This document shows, one piece after another, positions 50,690 to 60,454 of a stretch of 64,000 bases of DNA; position 1 is the stretch's first letter, and every line of letters starts with the position of its first letter. This DNA comes from Pseudoips prasinana (Eukaryota > Arthropoda > Insecta > Lepidoptera > Nolidae). The notes beneath the pieces are model-generated. The model did not search any database and was not told where the DNA came from. It saw only the letters and a program-made list of their open reading frames with translations. The DNA is taken from assembly GCA_951640165.1 (NCBI GenBank), contig OX621260.1, positions 16,820,001 through 16,884,000 on the forward strand, read 5' to 3'. A program made the position numbers and the translations under genes.

Positions 50690-51947
50690 GAACTTAACAA
50701 TGTATTTTTTAGTGTAAAGCGCTGTGGGAGGATACCGATACAATTTCTTTTTTAATTTAATTTAGTGCTTCTTTATTTTACCTGTGGAACCATCTGGAGC
50801 GTAAACAAAAACGTTATTGGGGTCGTTTATGCGTGAAAGAGCTACGTATAGTTGACCATGGGAAAAGCATCCAATACTTAGGTCCATCCCCGCAACGGAT
50901 AATGTCTAGCTTTATTAATCGTCATGGCATAACATAGACTGACTGGGAATTGCACTGGTTTGAAAGAGAAAGGAAAGTTTTAAGGAATTATAGGTATCCT
51001 TGGAATAAAAACAATATCACCGGCGCCGCAACCTGTTAATATTTCAGCTTCGATAATGTTTTGCTGCAGATTTGTGACTTTGAGCCGAGTGCCGTTACAA
51101 AGTTTGGGGGGATATGAATTTCTGAGGAGAATTATTGGTACACCGATTTTTAAAACTATTTTGTGGGCTGGAAGTCCGGGTGTGCTGAGGGAATCCAACA
51201 ATTCTACTGGGTAATGCGTGGCGTCATCTTCTTCCATTCCTGTATTTATTGAGCTATATTCTTTACTATTCCCGGACGCATGAGTCAATATTTTGAAATT
51301 AATTGCCGCAGCTTGGTCATTGCGGGGAGTCAAAATAGCTCGCTGACATAGCCAAGAACCAGCTTGATTGCCAATGTTTGTGGTATCTCCGTACACAGAA
51401 GAAATTAGCTCCAGCTGTGATGTAACGTAAGAGCAGAGATTACCAATCAATATAACTTTTCCATATTCTTGTACGGGGTATGTGCCATCGCCTATTTTTT
51501 TACAATAAATTGGCAAACTCCTGTGCATTTTCGCAGCCTCTGACTGATCAGGTTCCCTCCTATACTTATAACTATCTCTTGAATAGCCAATAAGGACCTG
51601 TTGTGACAAATTTCACGTACCTTGTCAGGAATTTCTCCATCAGTATTTAGTTGTACATGTCTCATAAAATCTTCAGCATACTTGTCATGGTATTTTTTCC
51701 ATAACTGGTTAGCACCCGATAACGCACAAAAGGTCCATAAGATGGCAAACAAATGTCGCAAGCGCTGTGGACTATCGCTCACGCATCCTTCCGCTAGAGC
51801 GTCATCCCAATGCTGACCTCCATCTAATAAATGGCGTGCTCGGCAAGCGGCCTGGTATGTGGGATGTTCAATATCATCCATTTTACGGAGCTCAGCTAAA
51901 GACGTAGGTCCTCGCACTACATGGACCAGACTGTGGGATGAACTCAC
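50690..51947 (-). pseudogene. Helitron helicase (Pif1-like) C-terminal half, broken
   Basis: Minus strand, two overlapping frames: 51947-51492 with RGPTSLAELRKMDD, AACRARHLLDGGQHWDDALA and LRHLFAILWTFCALSGANQL; 51609-50980 with CQRAILTPRNDQAAAIN, VELLDSLSTPGLPAHKIVLK, GVPIILLRNSYPPKLCNGTR. Broken text continues to about 50750 as FPVSLCYAMTINKA and VNDPNN-like residues. This matches the helicase part of a RepHel protein, which unwinds donor DNA during rolling-circle transposition. The Rep nuclease and Walker A (GxxGxGK) segments are absent; several frame changes and stops are present. Confidence 0.85.
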
Positions 51948-51954
51948 ACGTTAG

Positions 51955-52268
51955 CACGCCACGTGAACCTGCCCGCCTTCCTTAAGTCAATTCCAGCTAA
52001 CTTGAGAGTTGGACTTTGCGATTTGTTGATGGTTATCGCGACACACACTTTTATAGGGAACTACAGTATTTTAAACTGAAAAGGGAGATCATTCGGCACT
52101 AACGGAATACGTGACACGAACACTGTTTCTCCCTGGGCGGATCCAGGCATAATAGTAGCCTCTATAACACGATGCAAAGCTTTGACTTGAAGCCTAGTGC
52201 CGTTGCAAAGTTTAGGTGGCTTCAAATTCCTCAGAACCATTATAGATATACCCACACGCAACATACAT
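51955..52268 (-). pseudogene. Second Helitron helicase fragment (late motifs)
   Basis: Minus strand: MLRVGISIMVLRNLKPPKLC-NGTRLQVKAL, FVSRIPLVPNDLPFQFKIL, stop, then FPIKVCVAITINKSQSPTLK-LAGIDLRKAG. It repeats a segment already present in the neighbouring fragment with different residues, so it comes from another helicase copy. Its 5' edge is folded back (palindrome below). Confidence 0.8.
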
Positions 52269-52320
52269 AGGGGATGTATGTTGCGTGTGGGTATACCTAT
52301 AATGGTTCTGAGGAATTTGA
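52222..52320. repeat. Palindrome at the helicase fragment edge, 47-bp arms
   Basis: 52222-52268 and 52274-52320 are reverse complements with one mismatch around AGGGG; the left arm is helicase coding sequence, so the right arm is a duplicated inverted piece of it. Confidence 0.9.
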
Positions 52321-52767
52321 AATATTATTTGGATTATTATACGCCCTTAGGGGTGGAAATTCCTAAAACCCTGAAATACATATTTTTATTTTTAACGGAA
52401 AGGCCATACCAATTTTCATGCTTTTCACTTAAAAAATTACACACTTTTCATAAAAACTTACATCCCCTATTTTACGCCCTTTGGGTGGAATTTCCAAAAC
52501 TTCTAAAATATTTATTTTTATTTTTAGCTGAACTACTAAATATAAGTTTCAATGCCTTTAACTACAAAAATGACGGATTTTCATACAATCTTTCATTCTC
52601 TATTTTACCCCCTTAGGGTTAGTATTTCCAAAAACCCTTCCTTAGTGAATGCATACGTCATAAAAGTACCTACAGACAAAATTTCAAGTCTCTAACCCCA
52701 GCCGTTCAGGCTGTGCGTTGACATGTCAGTCAGTCAGTTCCCTCTTTTACATAGGTAGGTATATAGA

Positions 52768-53430
52768 TTTGTGCTGAGAAAATTATGAGAGGCAGGGTTA
52801 ATTTACTACATTCAAATACATTCAATCGGACAGGCTTGATAAAATTCGAATCGTCTGTAGGTACATTCGCGTTACAAACGAAACGACAGCACTAACTTTC
52901 GATCGACTGACATTATAATTTAAAATTAAATTATAACAAATCCAACCTTCCACATAATTCAATTTGCCCAAAGAAAACAGATTTTTTTAATAACCAATTT
53001 TGGACAACAACATACTTCTAGGCAACCAAGACCTTATTTCGAAACAATTCAGTACATTCAAAACCCTACGTAATCATGCAATCAGCAAACACGGGCAAAT
53101 AAATCCATGGGCAAATCTTAACACTGCGAGTCAAAATAAATGCACAACGACATCTATCGAAATAAAAATCAACTATCAACCTAGTTCATGCAGAAAAGAG
53201 ATGTCATAATATGCACAATGACATCTATCGGGCAGTTAGGTAGCTCAACTATAAACATTAGTTCATCTTGAAGTAATGAAATGTGTGTTATTTTTCTTCA
53301 TGATTACTTTAAAATCTAATATCTTTTGATAGACTGAACCGATTGCAATAAAACAAAAACTAAATGTTACCTCAAGTTACGCTCAATCGTAGTGTATAAA
53401 AGTTATCTACATTGCTTTAGTATATTTTAC
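52768..53430. other. No gene seen
   Basis: No domain or repeat recognised. Confidence 0.35.
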
Positions 53431-53439
53431 GTGATACCC

Positions 53440-53609
53440 GAACATATAAACAGACAAACAGACAAACAGACACACAGACAAACAGACAAAAATTCTAAAA
53501 AGGCTGGAAATGGGTTCTATTGGTTGTTCTTTAATACCCTGGCTATTTTTTTTGGATTTTCTTTTGATGTACAAAAATTATTTTTCTACAGATTTATTAT
53601 ATGTATAGA
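53440..53609 (-). mobile_element. Helitron 5'-end fragment
   Basis: Ends TTATATGTATAGA|T like H1, with a CAGACAAACAGACAAA run and a different middle. No CTAG end found. Confidence 0.55.
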
Positions 53610-53799
53610 TTGTACTTACATATGTTCAGCAATAAATGATTGATTGAAGAAATTATTATACATATTATTATTATTTGACGAAGAGTTTTGAAGTCGATGT
53701 ATTATTATTTTTTTTCAAATTAGTCAAGGTGACCAAAGAAACCAAGTGTAACAGAACTAGTGGAGGTAAGTTAAGGAAAGATACAGACATAGCTTAACG

Positions 53800-54075
53800 A
53801 CTGTTGTCGAATGACTACAACCGGGACCGACAGCTTAACGTGCCCTCCGAAGCACGGAGACGCTCAGAAATTAAACCAAATTGGCGGTCACCCATCTATG
53901 GGCTGACCGCGAGCTTAGTTGCTTAACCTCGCCGATCACTTACGGACCGGTGAGAGCATATATAATAGCTATGAGCCACTTTTTTCGGAAACTATAGGAA
54001 CTTGGTAAGTAGATGTACTCGTATTATGTGAACCGCATTAAGATTTTCACACAAAAATAGAAAAACAAAAATAGA
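53800..54075 (+). repeat. Repeat-K copy 7 followed by GGTTCCG fragment
   Basis: 53800-53960: CTACAACCGGGACCGACAGC, GAAGCACGGAGACGCTCAG, CGGACCGGTGAGAGC. 53965-54075: GAGCCACTTTTTTCGGAAAC, GAACCGCATTAAGATTTTC as in the repeat at 18.5 kb. Confidence 0.7.
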
Positions 54076-54270
54076 AATGAAACTTCTAATTCGAAATGAG
54101 ACTTTAAACCTAACAATAGGTAGCACATACAAATTATAGTATTTCATTAATATTTTAATTATTAGGTTTACATAAGAGATGTATTAAATTATATCTTTAT
54201 TATAATTTTTTTTATACTGTTTCGTTTTTGTCGTCGGTTTTATAAACGAAGTTTATTTATTTATTTGTTT

Positions 54271-54373
54271 AGAAAGTGCCCCTGTATTTTCGTACACACA
54301 TGTGCACTATAATATGTCCCGTGCAGCTGGCTATTCTCCATTGAGACCGGCCGCGTGGCCGAAATTCAGCCAG
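54271..54373 (+). repeat. SINE-B copy 5, 3' fragment
   Basis: AGAAAGTGCCCCTG, CACTATAATATGTCCCGTGC, TGAGACCGGCCGCGTGGCCG. Opposite orientation to the other SINE-B copies. Confidence 0.78.
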
Positions 54374-54391
54374 TAAGATATTATCGTTATA

Positions 54392-54663
54392 CTAGCTGTG
54401 CACCGCGGTTTTACCCGCGTTAAATTTTATAAATTATCACAGCTCCTCCGCCGTAGGTGAGAGCGTGATATAATATGTAGCCTATATGTTGACCCGACCT
54501 CTCAGTAATGCAAAATTTGAAGTAACCATGTAGTTTTGAGTTTAGCCCGGACATACATACAGAGAAACAGACAAAAATTCTAAAAACTATATTTTTGGCT
54601 TCGATTTCGATTGTAGATCACGCACCAAGTATCCTTTTAAAAAAATATTCAATGTACAGTTCT
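54392..54663 (-). mobile_element. Non-autonomous Helitron H1, copy 7, truncated
   Basis: CTAGCTGTGCACCGCGGTTT to AATATTCAATGTACAGTTC, then cut by repeat-N. Small internal deletions. Confidence 0.85.
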
Positions 54664-54850
54664 TTTTTTATATCAGAGGGCAACAAAGGAGCAAGTGGGT
54701 CACCTGATGGTAAGTGATCACCACCGCCCATGGACACTCGCAACAGCAGAGGAGTCGCGGGTGCGTTGCCGGCCTTTAAAAGTCAGCAAACAAGTGTTGC
54801 TGACCCTTCCCCCCACCCCAATGAGCTCTGGCGACCTTACACACACTCGG
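54664..54850 (+). repeat. Repeat-N copy 3
   Basis: T-run then CAAGTGGGTCACCTGATGGT, AAGTGATCACCACCGCCCAT, GGTGCGTTGCCGGCC, AGTCAGCAAACAAGTGTTGC. Widespread lepidopteran repeat type; origin not known to me. Confidence 0.7.
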
Positions 54851-55238
54851 AAACACAACATTAAAATTATTAATTGCTATAAAGTACTCAATAGCCGCGC
54901 AACGGTTATGACGTAGCTGCTATGTTATAATAATATTTCTACACTGTGATTATTTATTTGATTAGTGATTATCATTTTATTAATTACTATAATAATTTTA
55001 CATCTTAAAACTATTCATAATCGATATTAGACTTTCAAATGGTTGTCACTGATAAAAATATAAATATGGTAGGAGAATTATTAAAGAGGCATTCTTTGTA
55101 AGACGGTAGATTAGAACGTTACTCTGTTCGATTAAATATTGTGTGTGGAAAATATCTCGGAGTTTTAATGTGCAGAACCTACGAGTGCGTAATATAATGT
55201 TATTATTAAGGAGTGTCTTCTGTAAGGTGGAGGTACTT
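54851..55238. other. No gene seen
   Basis: AT-rich; one unsupported short frame on the minus strand. Confidence 0.35.
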
Positions 55239-55338
55239 CGTTCGTTTATCTCCACTACTCTTCACTATATTTATAAATTCAATTTCCTCTCAGCTAACTT
55301 CTTCCTACCACCTGTACGCTGACGACTTACAAATAATA

Positions 55339-56620
55339 GGTCTTTACCTATGAAATTGCCGTTTTGTATGAAAAAATTTAAACGATTTTTTTTCATGAAT
55401 TTTTTTATTTGTATTAATCGAAGTAATCACCCATGCAATCAATGCATCTTTGCCATCGCAGTGGCAGTTTATTGATGCCCTTCTTAAAGAAATCAGCTGG
55501 ACGGGAGGCAACAAATTCTTCAAAGGCATTTTGTACTGCCTCTCGGGTATTGAATTTTTTTCCCGCCAAGAAGTTATCCAAATTCTGGAAAAAGTAGTAG
55601 TCTGTAGGCGCAAGGTCTGGTGAGTAGGGCGGATGACGGAGAGCTTCCAACCCCAGTTCTTGCAACTTGGAGACCGTCTGCTGTGCAGTATGAGGTCGCG
55701 CGTTGTCGTGCAGGAGCAGCGGAGACGAGCGATTGACCAATGCTGGTTGGAGATGCGCCAGCTTCTCCATCATTGTGCTCAGTTCTTCACAGTACACATC
55801 TGCAGTAATGCTCACCCCGTTTGGTAAGAAGCTGTGATGAATCACACCGGCGCTAGACCACCAAACAGTGACCATCACTTTTCTAGGGGTAAGTTTTCGT
55901 TTAGGGCATTGTTTAGGTGCTGAACCAGGATCCAACCAACTTGCTGAGCGCTTGCGGTTATCAAACAGAATCCATTTTTCATCGCAGGTAACAATGCGGT
56001 TCAAAATTCCTTCATTTGTGTGTCTGTTGAGCAGTGCAAGGCACGTCTCGACGCGTACTTCGCGCTGGCGATCATTGAGTTCGTGGGGCACCCATTTGTC
56101 AAGCTTTTTTACCTTGCCAATTTGACGCAAATGGACCAATATTGTTTTGACGCTAACGTCGAAAGCTGCTGCTAATTCAGCCGTAGATTGTGTATCATCA
56201 GCTTCCACAACCGCCTTTAATTCGTCATTGTCGACCAAAGTCTTCGGACGACCGCGAGGTTCATTTTTCAGGTCGAAATTTCCAGAACGGAAGCGAGCAA
56301 ACCAATAACAGGTGGTGCGTTGGTTTGTAGTGTTAGCTCCGTAAACGTCGTTGATGTTGCGTGCCGCTTGTGCCGCGTTGCTGCCACGACGGTACTCATA
56401 TTCCATAATTACTCGAATTTTTAACGTATCCATGATGACGAAAAAGATTGAAATGCGATGAAAATGTAACACTAATCAATAAAGAAATGACTACTTTTGG
56501 AAAAAAGAATCCATGTTTTTAAAATAAAATTAATTTGAAATTAGAATTCTTAGCCAAACAAAAATTATTTTGATTTGAAATGGCCAGTACTGCAGAACGG
56601 CAATTTCATAGGTAAAGACC
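55339..56620 (-). mobile_element. Complete mariner transposon with matched TIRs
   Basis: 1282 bp. Left end GGTCTTTACCTATGAAATTG (continuing CCGTTTTG) and right end, in complement, the same 28 bases with one mismatch (CCGTTCTG). TA duplications at 55337-55338 and 56621-56622, the mariner target. Intact transposase inside. Inserted in the LINE frame. Confidence 0.96.
55414..56433 (-). CDS. Mariner transposase, intact, DD34D
   Basis: Cuts and pastes the element by binding its inverted repeats and inserting at TA. Start taken at the Met of MDTLKIRVIM (339 residues), the usual mariner length; an upstream in-frame Met would add 13 residues. N-terminal helix-turn-helix region 1-110 (EYRRGSNAAQAARNINDVYG; RGRPKT 60-65), linker WVPHEL 114-119, catalytic Asp151 in TCDEKWILFD, Asp243 in LLHDNARPH, Asp278 in YSPDLAPTD; exactly 34 residues separate the last two. 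The C-terminus RWQRCIDCMGDYFD is complete. Residues resemble the cecropia/Hsmar1-like group; subfamily is inferred from memory of motifs. No stop or frame break, so it may be active. Confidence 0.95.
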   Translation of the reverse strand: MDTLKIRVIMEYEYRRGSNAAQAARNINDVYGANTTNQRTTCYWFARFRSGNFDLKNEPRGRPKTLVDNDELKAVVEADDTQSTAELAAAFDVSVKTILVHLRQIGKVKKLDKWVPHELNDRQREVRVETCLALLNRHTNEGILNRIVTCDEKWILFDNRKRSASWLDPGSAPKQCPKRKLTPRKVMVTVWWSSAGVIHHSFLPNGVSITADVYCEELSTMMEKLAHLQPALVNRSSPLLLHDNARPHTAQQTVSKLQELGLEALRHPPYSPDLAPTDYYFFQNLDNFLAGKKFNTREAVQNAFEEFVASRPADFFKKGINKLPLRWQRCIDCMGDYFD

Positions 56621-56622
56621 TA

Positions 56623-57455
56623 ATATATACCCAGATACCAGTTGAACATCTTAACGCTGGTATAGAGACTATCAACAATGATATGGCTAAAATTAACACG
56701 TGGAGCATTAATCACGGCCTAACAGTAAACCCCTCCAAAACTCAAGTTATCATAATTGGCAGTTCTCGAATGCTTGGCAAAATTGACTGGACCCATGCCC
56801 CTCAAGTAATGTTTAAGAATACAATTATTCCATTTAGTAAAAAGGTTAAAAACTTGGGGGTATACTTTGACGAGACATTATCATGGGCTCCACAAATTGA
56901 ACAAACCAGTCGCAAACTATACGCCGCAGCTGGGTTGTTGAGGCGCTTACGCAATTTTCTCCCAACTGCCACTAAAATTGCCCTGGCACAGTCCCTTCTT
57001 CTTCCAATCCTTGACTATGCTGATGCCAGCTATCTTGACCTTACGGAGGATAAACTAGATAAACTCGAGCGACTTCAAAACTTCTGCTTAAGGTTCATTT
57101 TTGGGCTCCGCAAATATAACCACGTCTCCGAATTTCGTAGAAAGCTCGAGTGGTTACCCATTCGCCTTCGCCGAAATACTCACATACTTTCTCTTCTATA
57201 TAGTATTCTATTTAATCCCACATCTCCCTCTTACCTCAAGACTAGGTTTGAATTCCTATGTGATACACACTCTAGGCCCTTGAGATCGTCAGAGAATCTG
57301 AAACGACATTTTTCATTTGCCCACTCATTCCACAAATTTCTATGACAAATCTTTTAGTGTTCAAGCCGCCCGTATGTGGAATTCACTGCCTCTAAACATC
57401 AGACGCGCGAGAACTTCTTTTAAAACACTTTTAAAGAAATATTATTTATCACTCT
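56623..57455 (+). pseudogene. LINE reverse transcriptase, post-YADD part
   Basis: One open frame to 57345: WSINHGLTVNPSKTQVIIIG, KKVKNLGVYFDETLSWAPQI, RKLYAAAGLLRRLRNFLPTA, PILDYADASYLDL, LERLQNFCLRFIFGLRKYNH, LSLLYSILFNPTSPSYLKTR. A one-step frame change near 57340 then gives FSVQAARMWNSLPLNIRRAR-TSFKTLLKKYYLSL, stop about 57455. This is the thumb and C-terminal region after the RT core in Jockey/CR1-type ORF2. Apart from the frame change and the mariner it is well preserved, so insertion was fairly recent. Confidence 0.85.
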
Positions 57456-57862
57456 AATTTTTATCTCCAGCTTGAGATCTTCCACCTTCCTTCAGAACTC
57501 CTTGATTCTTCATTATTATTGTTATTTATTTGAGTATATATATATACACAGTATATACTTAATTATTAGAAATTATATGTGTATATACCAGAATTATTTG
57601 TACAGAAGTACATATATATGTTAATTTACATTAGTTGATGCACTGCCAATTACCACTTGTCTCCCTGCAGAGCTTTGGTTCACCCACGGTTGTCTGGAAG
57701 ATATTGCTACATTAGCGATAAGACCGCCGTTTGTACCTTATAGTTTTAAGAACATTCATGTTACGATGTGATATTTTTATTTGGTGCAATAAAGTGTATC
57801 TATCTATCTACTTCCGCAGTCGGGCTGCTCTTTGAGCGAATGAACGCTATGCCCTACCTCTC

Positions 57863-57906
57863 ATAAAAGTTTTGACTTTCCTACGATTTTATCTATATGT
57901 ATAGAT
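57863..57906 (-). mobile_element. Helitron H1 5'-end scrap
   Basis: AAAGTTTTGACTTTCCTACG...ATATGTATAGA, 44 bases; the rest of the element is absent. Confidence 0.6.
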
Positions 57907-58199
57907 TCATAGCTACACATATTTGTAAGTCACCCATACTCCTTCCTGTTTCTAGTCGTGTGTAGTGACCTGATATACTGATTGAAAATTTGTTGACGAA
58001 CAACCACAATTCCCATAGGTTGATTCACCCATTTCATGACGTCTAAAGCGTCGGCTTACCACAACGGGTTTATTTAGGTTGATTGTCTGTGGTCCGAATA
58101 GGTGTGTTAACATTATTGTACATTTTCCTCTTTCAAATATTATATACATTTGTGAATAATTGTAACTATTAATTACTTGTCGTTGTTTAACTCGGGAAA

Positions 58200-58369
58200 C
58201 GCCGGTTTGAATGGTTGGTACATACGAGTACTTACCATACACGCCGCAGCTCGCGCAGGTTCAATTCTCAACCAGGACAGAAATTTGTGTAAATGAACAT
58301 ACCTATTTGTTTAGCCTGAGTCTGGGTGTAATCTATATAAGTACATGTATTTACAAAATGTAGTATATA
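58200..58369 (+). repeat. SINE-A copy 9, left part
   Basis: GCCGGTTTGAATGGTTGGTA, a 10-base insert, CACGCCGCAGCTCGCGCAGG, B-box TTCAATTCTCA, core, body to TAGTATATA. Resumes at about 58735 (AGTTATTAGCTTTCC) and ends at 58811; a LINE tail fills the gap. Confidence 0.8.
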
Positions 58370-58732
58370 ATGCTCTGAGGAACTGTTTGAGCTGGTGCCA
58401 CCGTCCCCTTTTTACCATCGGACCACGCGCACTCGCAGTAAGGTTCATCCGTATCACCCGGAAGCGATCTCGTCAAGCACGGTTCTCTTCCAGCGTTCAT
58501 ACATCCCACGTACATGCCGGCTCTGGAATGAATTAGGTACCTGCTGCGGTGTTTCCCCAGCGCTACGACATGTCCTTCTTCAAACGAGGTTTAAAAAGAG
58601 TATTAATATCACGGGAGGTAGCGGTTTGCTGTGCCCCCTGGCACTGCGAATGTCCATGAGCATCAGTTACCACTTACCATCAGGTGGGCCGCTAGCTCGT
58701 CTGCTTCCTAAGGCAATAAAGTAAAAAAAAAA
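58370..58732 (+). mobile_element. Jockey-like LINE 3' end inside SINE-A
   Basis: PPSPFYHRTTRTRSKVHPYH, RSYIPRTCRLWNELG, RFKKSINI, then CACTTACCATCAGGTGGGCC, AATAAAGT and A10 ending 58732. Same type as the tail at 18.23 kb. Confidence 0.85.
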
Positions 58733-58811
58733 TAAGTTATTAGCTTTCCATAGTACAAGCTCTGCTAGTACAAGATCAGATGGCCGTGTGCAAATAATGT
58801 CCCAGGATATT

Positions 58812-59069
58812 GACAGGCCGGTTGGCGTGGTTAGTAAATGCTTGCCTTTCATGCCACAGGTCGTGAGTTCGATTCTCAACCAGGTCAGATATTTGTTTGC
58901 ATGAAGATATGAGTTTGTCCTGAGTCTGGCTGCAATTATCTACTTATATAAGTATGTATTTACAAAAGAAAAGTAGTATATGTAATATATCAGTTATCTG
59001 GTTTCCATAGCACAAGCGCTGCTTAGTTAAAGATCAGATGGCCGTGTGCAAATAATGTCCCAGGATATT
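58812..59069 (+). repeat. SINE-A copy 10 (tandem array unit)
   Basis: GACAGGCCGGTTGGCGTGGT to CCCAGGATATT, 258 bp, complete. Starts directly after the end of copy 9. Confidence 0.9.
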
Positions 59070-59325
59070 GACAGGCCGGTTGGCGCGGTTGGTAAATGCT
59101 TGCCTTTCACGCCGCAGGTCGTGGGTTCGATCCCCACCCAGGATAGCTATTTGTGTGTATCAATATGTCTGTTTGTCCTGAGTCTGGCTGTAATTATCTG
59201 TATAAGTAGGTATGTATTTACAAAAGAAAAGTAGTTCATAATATATCAGTTATCTGTCTTCCCTAGAATAAGCTCTGCTAAGAATAGGATCAGGTGGCCG
59301 TGTGCAAATGACGTCCTAGGATATT
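59070..59325 (+). repeat. SINE-A copy 11 (tandem array unit)
   Basis: GACAGGCCGGTTGGCGCGGT to CCTAGGATATT, 256 bp, B-box GGGTTCGATCCCC. No gap to copies 10 and 12. Confidence 0.9.
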
Positions 59326-59612
59326 GACGGGCCGGTTGCCGTGGATTGTAAATGCTTGCCTTTTACGCCGCAGGGTAAGTAGGCATCGTGTGGGTTCGAT
59401 CCCCACCCAGGACAGATATTGGTGTGTATCAACATGTGTGTTTGTCCTTAGTCTGAGTGTAATTATCTATATAAGTATGTATTTGCAAAAGAAAATTAGT
59501 ATATGTAGTATATCAGTTATCTGGTGTCTATAGTACAAGATCTGCTTAGTTTAGAATCAGATGGCAGTATGTGAATAATATGCCAGGATAATATTATTAT
59601 ATTATTATTATG
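59326..59612 (+). repeat. SINE-A copy 12 (tandem array unit)
   Basis: GACGGGCCGGTTGCCGTGGA; a 12-base insertion between CACGCCGCAGG-type text and the B-box; ends GCCAGGATAATATTATTAT, the AT tail that closes the array. Confidence 0.88.
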
Positions 59613-59771
59613 AATACCGTTTCTGTTCGGAAAACATTCCATTTACTGTGAATTGTTTATTAATATTTACATGCCGTGCTAACGGCGAAGCAATCTGTAC
59701 ATTTTTTAAAAACCTAAACTTCCTGTATACCATGTTTCAAATTAAATAAATAATACAATATCCTATATAAT

Positions 59772-60031
59772 ATAATTTTCTGGGACATTATTTACACAAG
59801 GCCATCTGATCCCAAACTAAGCAGAGCTTGTACTATAGAAACCAGATAACTGATAACCTGCATATACTTACTACTTTTCTTTTGTAAATACATACTTATA
59901 TAGATAATTACACCCAGACTCAGGAAAAACAGTCATGTTCATGCACACCAATATCTGTCCTGGGTGGGAATCGAACCCACGACCTCCGGCGTGAAAAGCA
60001 AGCATTTGCCAACCACGCCAACAGGCCCGTC
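59772..60031 (-). repeat. SINE-A copy 13
   Basis: Full-length reverse copy: AATTTTCTGGGACATTATTT to CGCCAACAGGCCCGTC; close to consensus, B-box intact. Confidence 0.88.
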
Positions 60032-60104
60032 TATTGAATTATTATTATTATTAATATAACGTCCCTCCTCACGTCTTATGGATACCTTTTCTACCACAAT
60101 ATGC

Positions 60105-60440
60105 AGTACAAGATATGCCAAAAATACCTTTATAAGACGTTCTTGTACTTTTTATGATAAAAATCTTAATAGTGTTGATATGTTCTCGAACTCTTATACA
60201 CAATTTAGATTTAAAATAAGAAAATTACTACGAAATAATAGCTAAAAATATACAAAAATCTATTTAGATTGTATAATTTATTTGATAATCTTGTATGTGT
60301 TGCTCAGTGTTCTCAAAGTAAACTAGGAACATAATGTTAGTTATTAAGATAATGGAACTTTAGGTCAATTAGAAATTAAGTTTTGTATATATTTTTTGTA
60401 AACGACTGTTTGTTTCCTAAATAAATAAATAAAAATAACA
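60105..60440 (+). mobile_element. LINE 3' end
   Basis: Reads KNTFIRRSCTFYDKNLNSVD-MFSNSYTQFRFKIRKLLR with frame slips, then a 3' UTR ending CCTAAATAAATAAATAAAAA. Confidence 0.68.
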
Positions 60441-60454
60441 AAGGTTATATATTA

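Larger units (their letters stand above)
50654..52767 (-). mobile_element. Relic of an autonomous Helitron
   Basis: 3' end at 50654: CTAGCTGTGCCCGCGACTTC with hairpin CGCGACTTCGTTCGCG. The candidate 5' end TCTATATACCTACC is at 52767; the sequence next to it (GACTGACTGACATGTCAACG in reverse) is typical of lepidopteran Helitron 5' regions. Two helicase fragments lie inside. Whether 50654-52767 was one element or two Helitrons joined is not certain: the fragment order is wrong for a single gene. Confidence 0.65.
55239..57812 (+). mobile_element. Jockey/CR1-like LINE 3' half, interrupted by mariner
   Basis: 5'-truncated LINE. 55239-55338 ends ...YHLYADDLQII at the RT catalytic motif; after the mariner the frame resumes at 56621 (YTQIPVEHLNAGIETINNDM). 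3' UTR with AATAAAGTGTATCTATCTATC tail ending near 57812. 27.2 kb holds a fragment of the same family. Confidence 0.88.

Noticed and set aside
53440..53500. CAGACAAA-rich tract as a tandem satellite
   Set aside because: Helitron H1 and H4 copies contain the same CAGACAAACAGACAAA text near their centre; it belongs to a Helitron 5' fragment.
55868..56125. Plus-strand frame of 85 codons
   Set aside because: Shadow of the mariner transposase, which is intact on the other strand.
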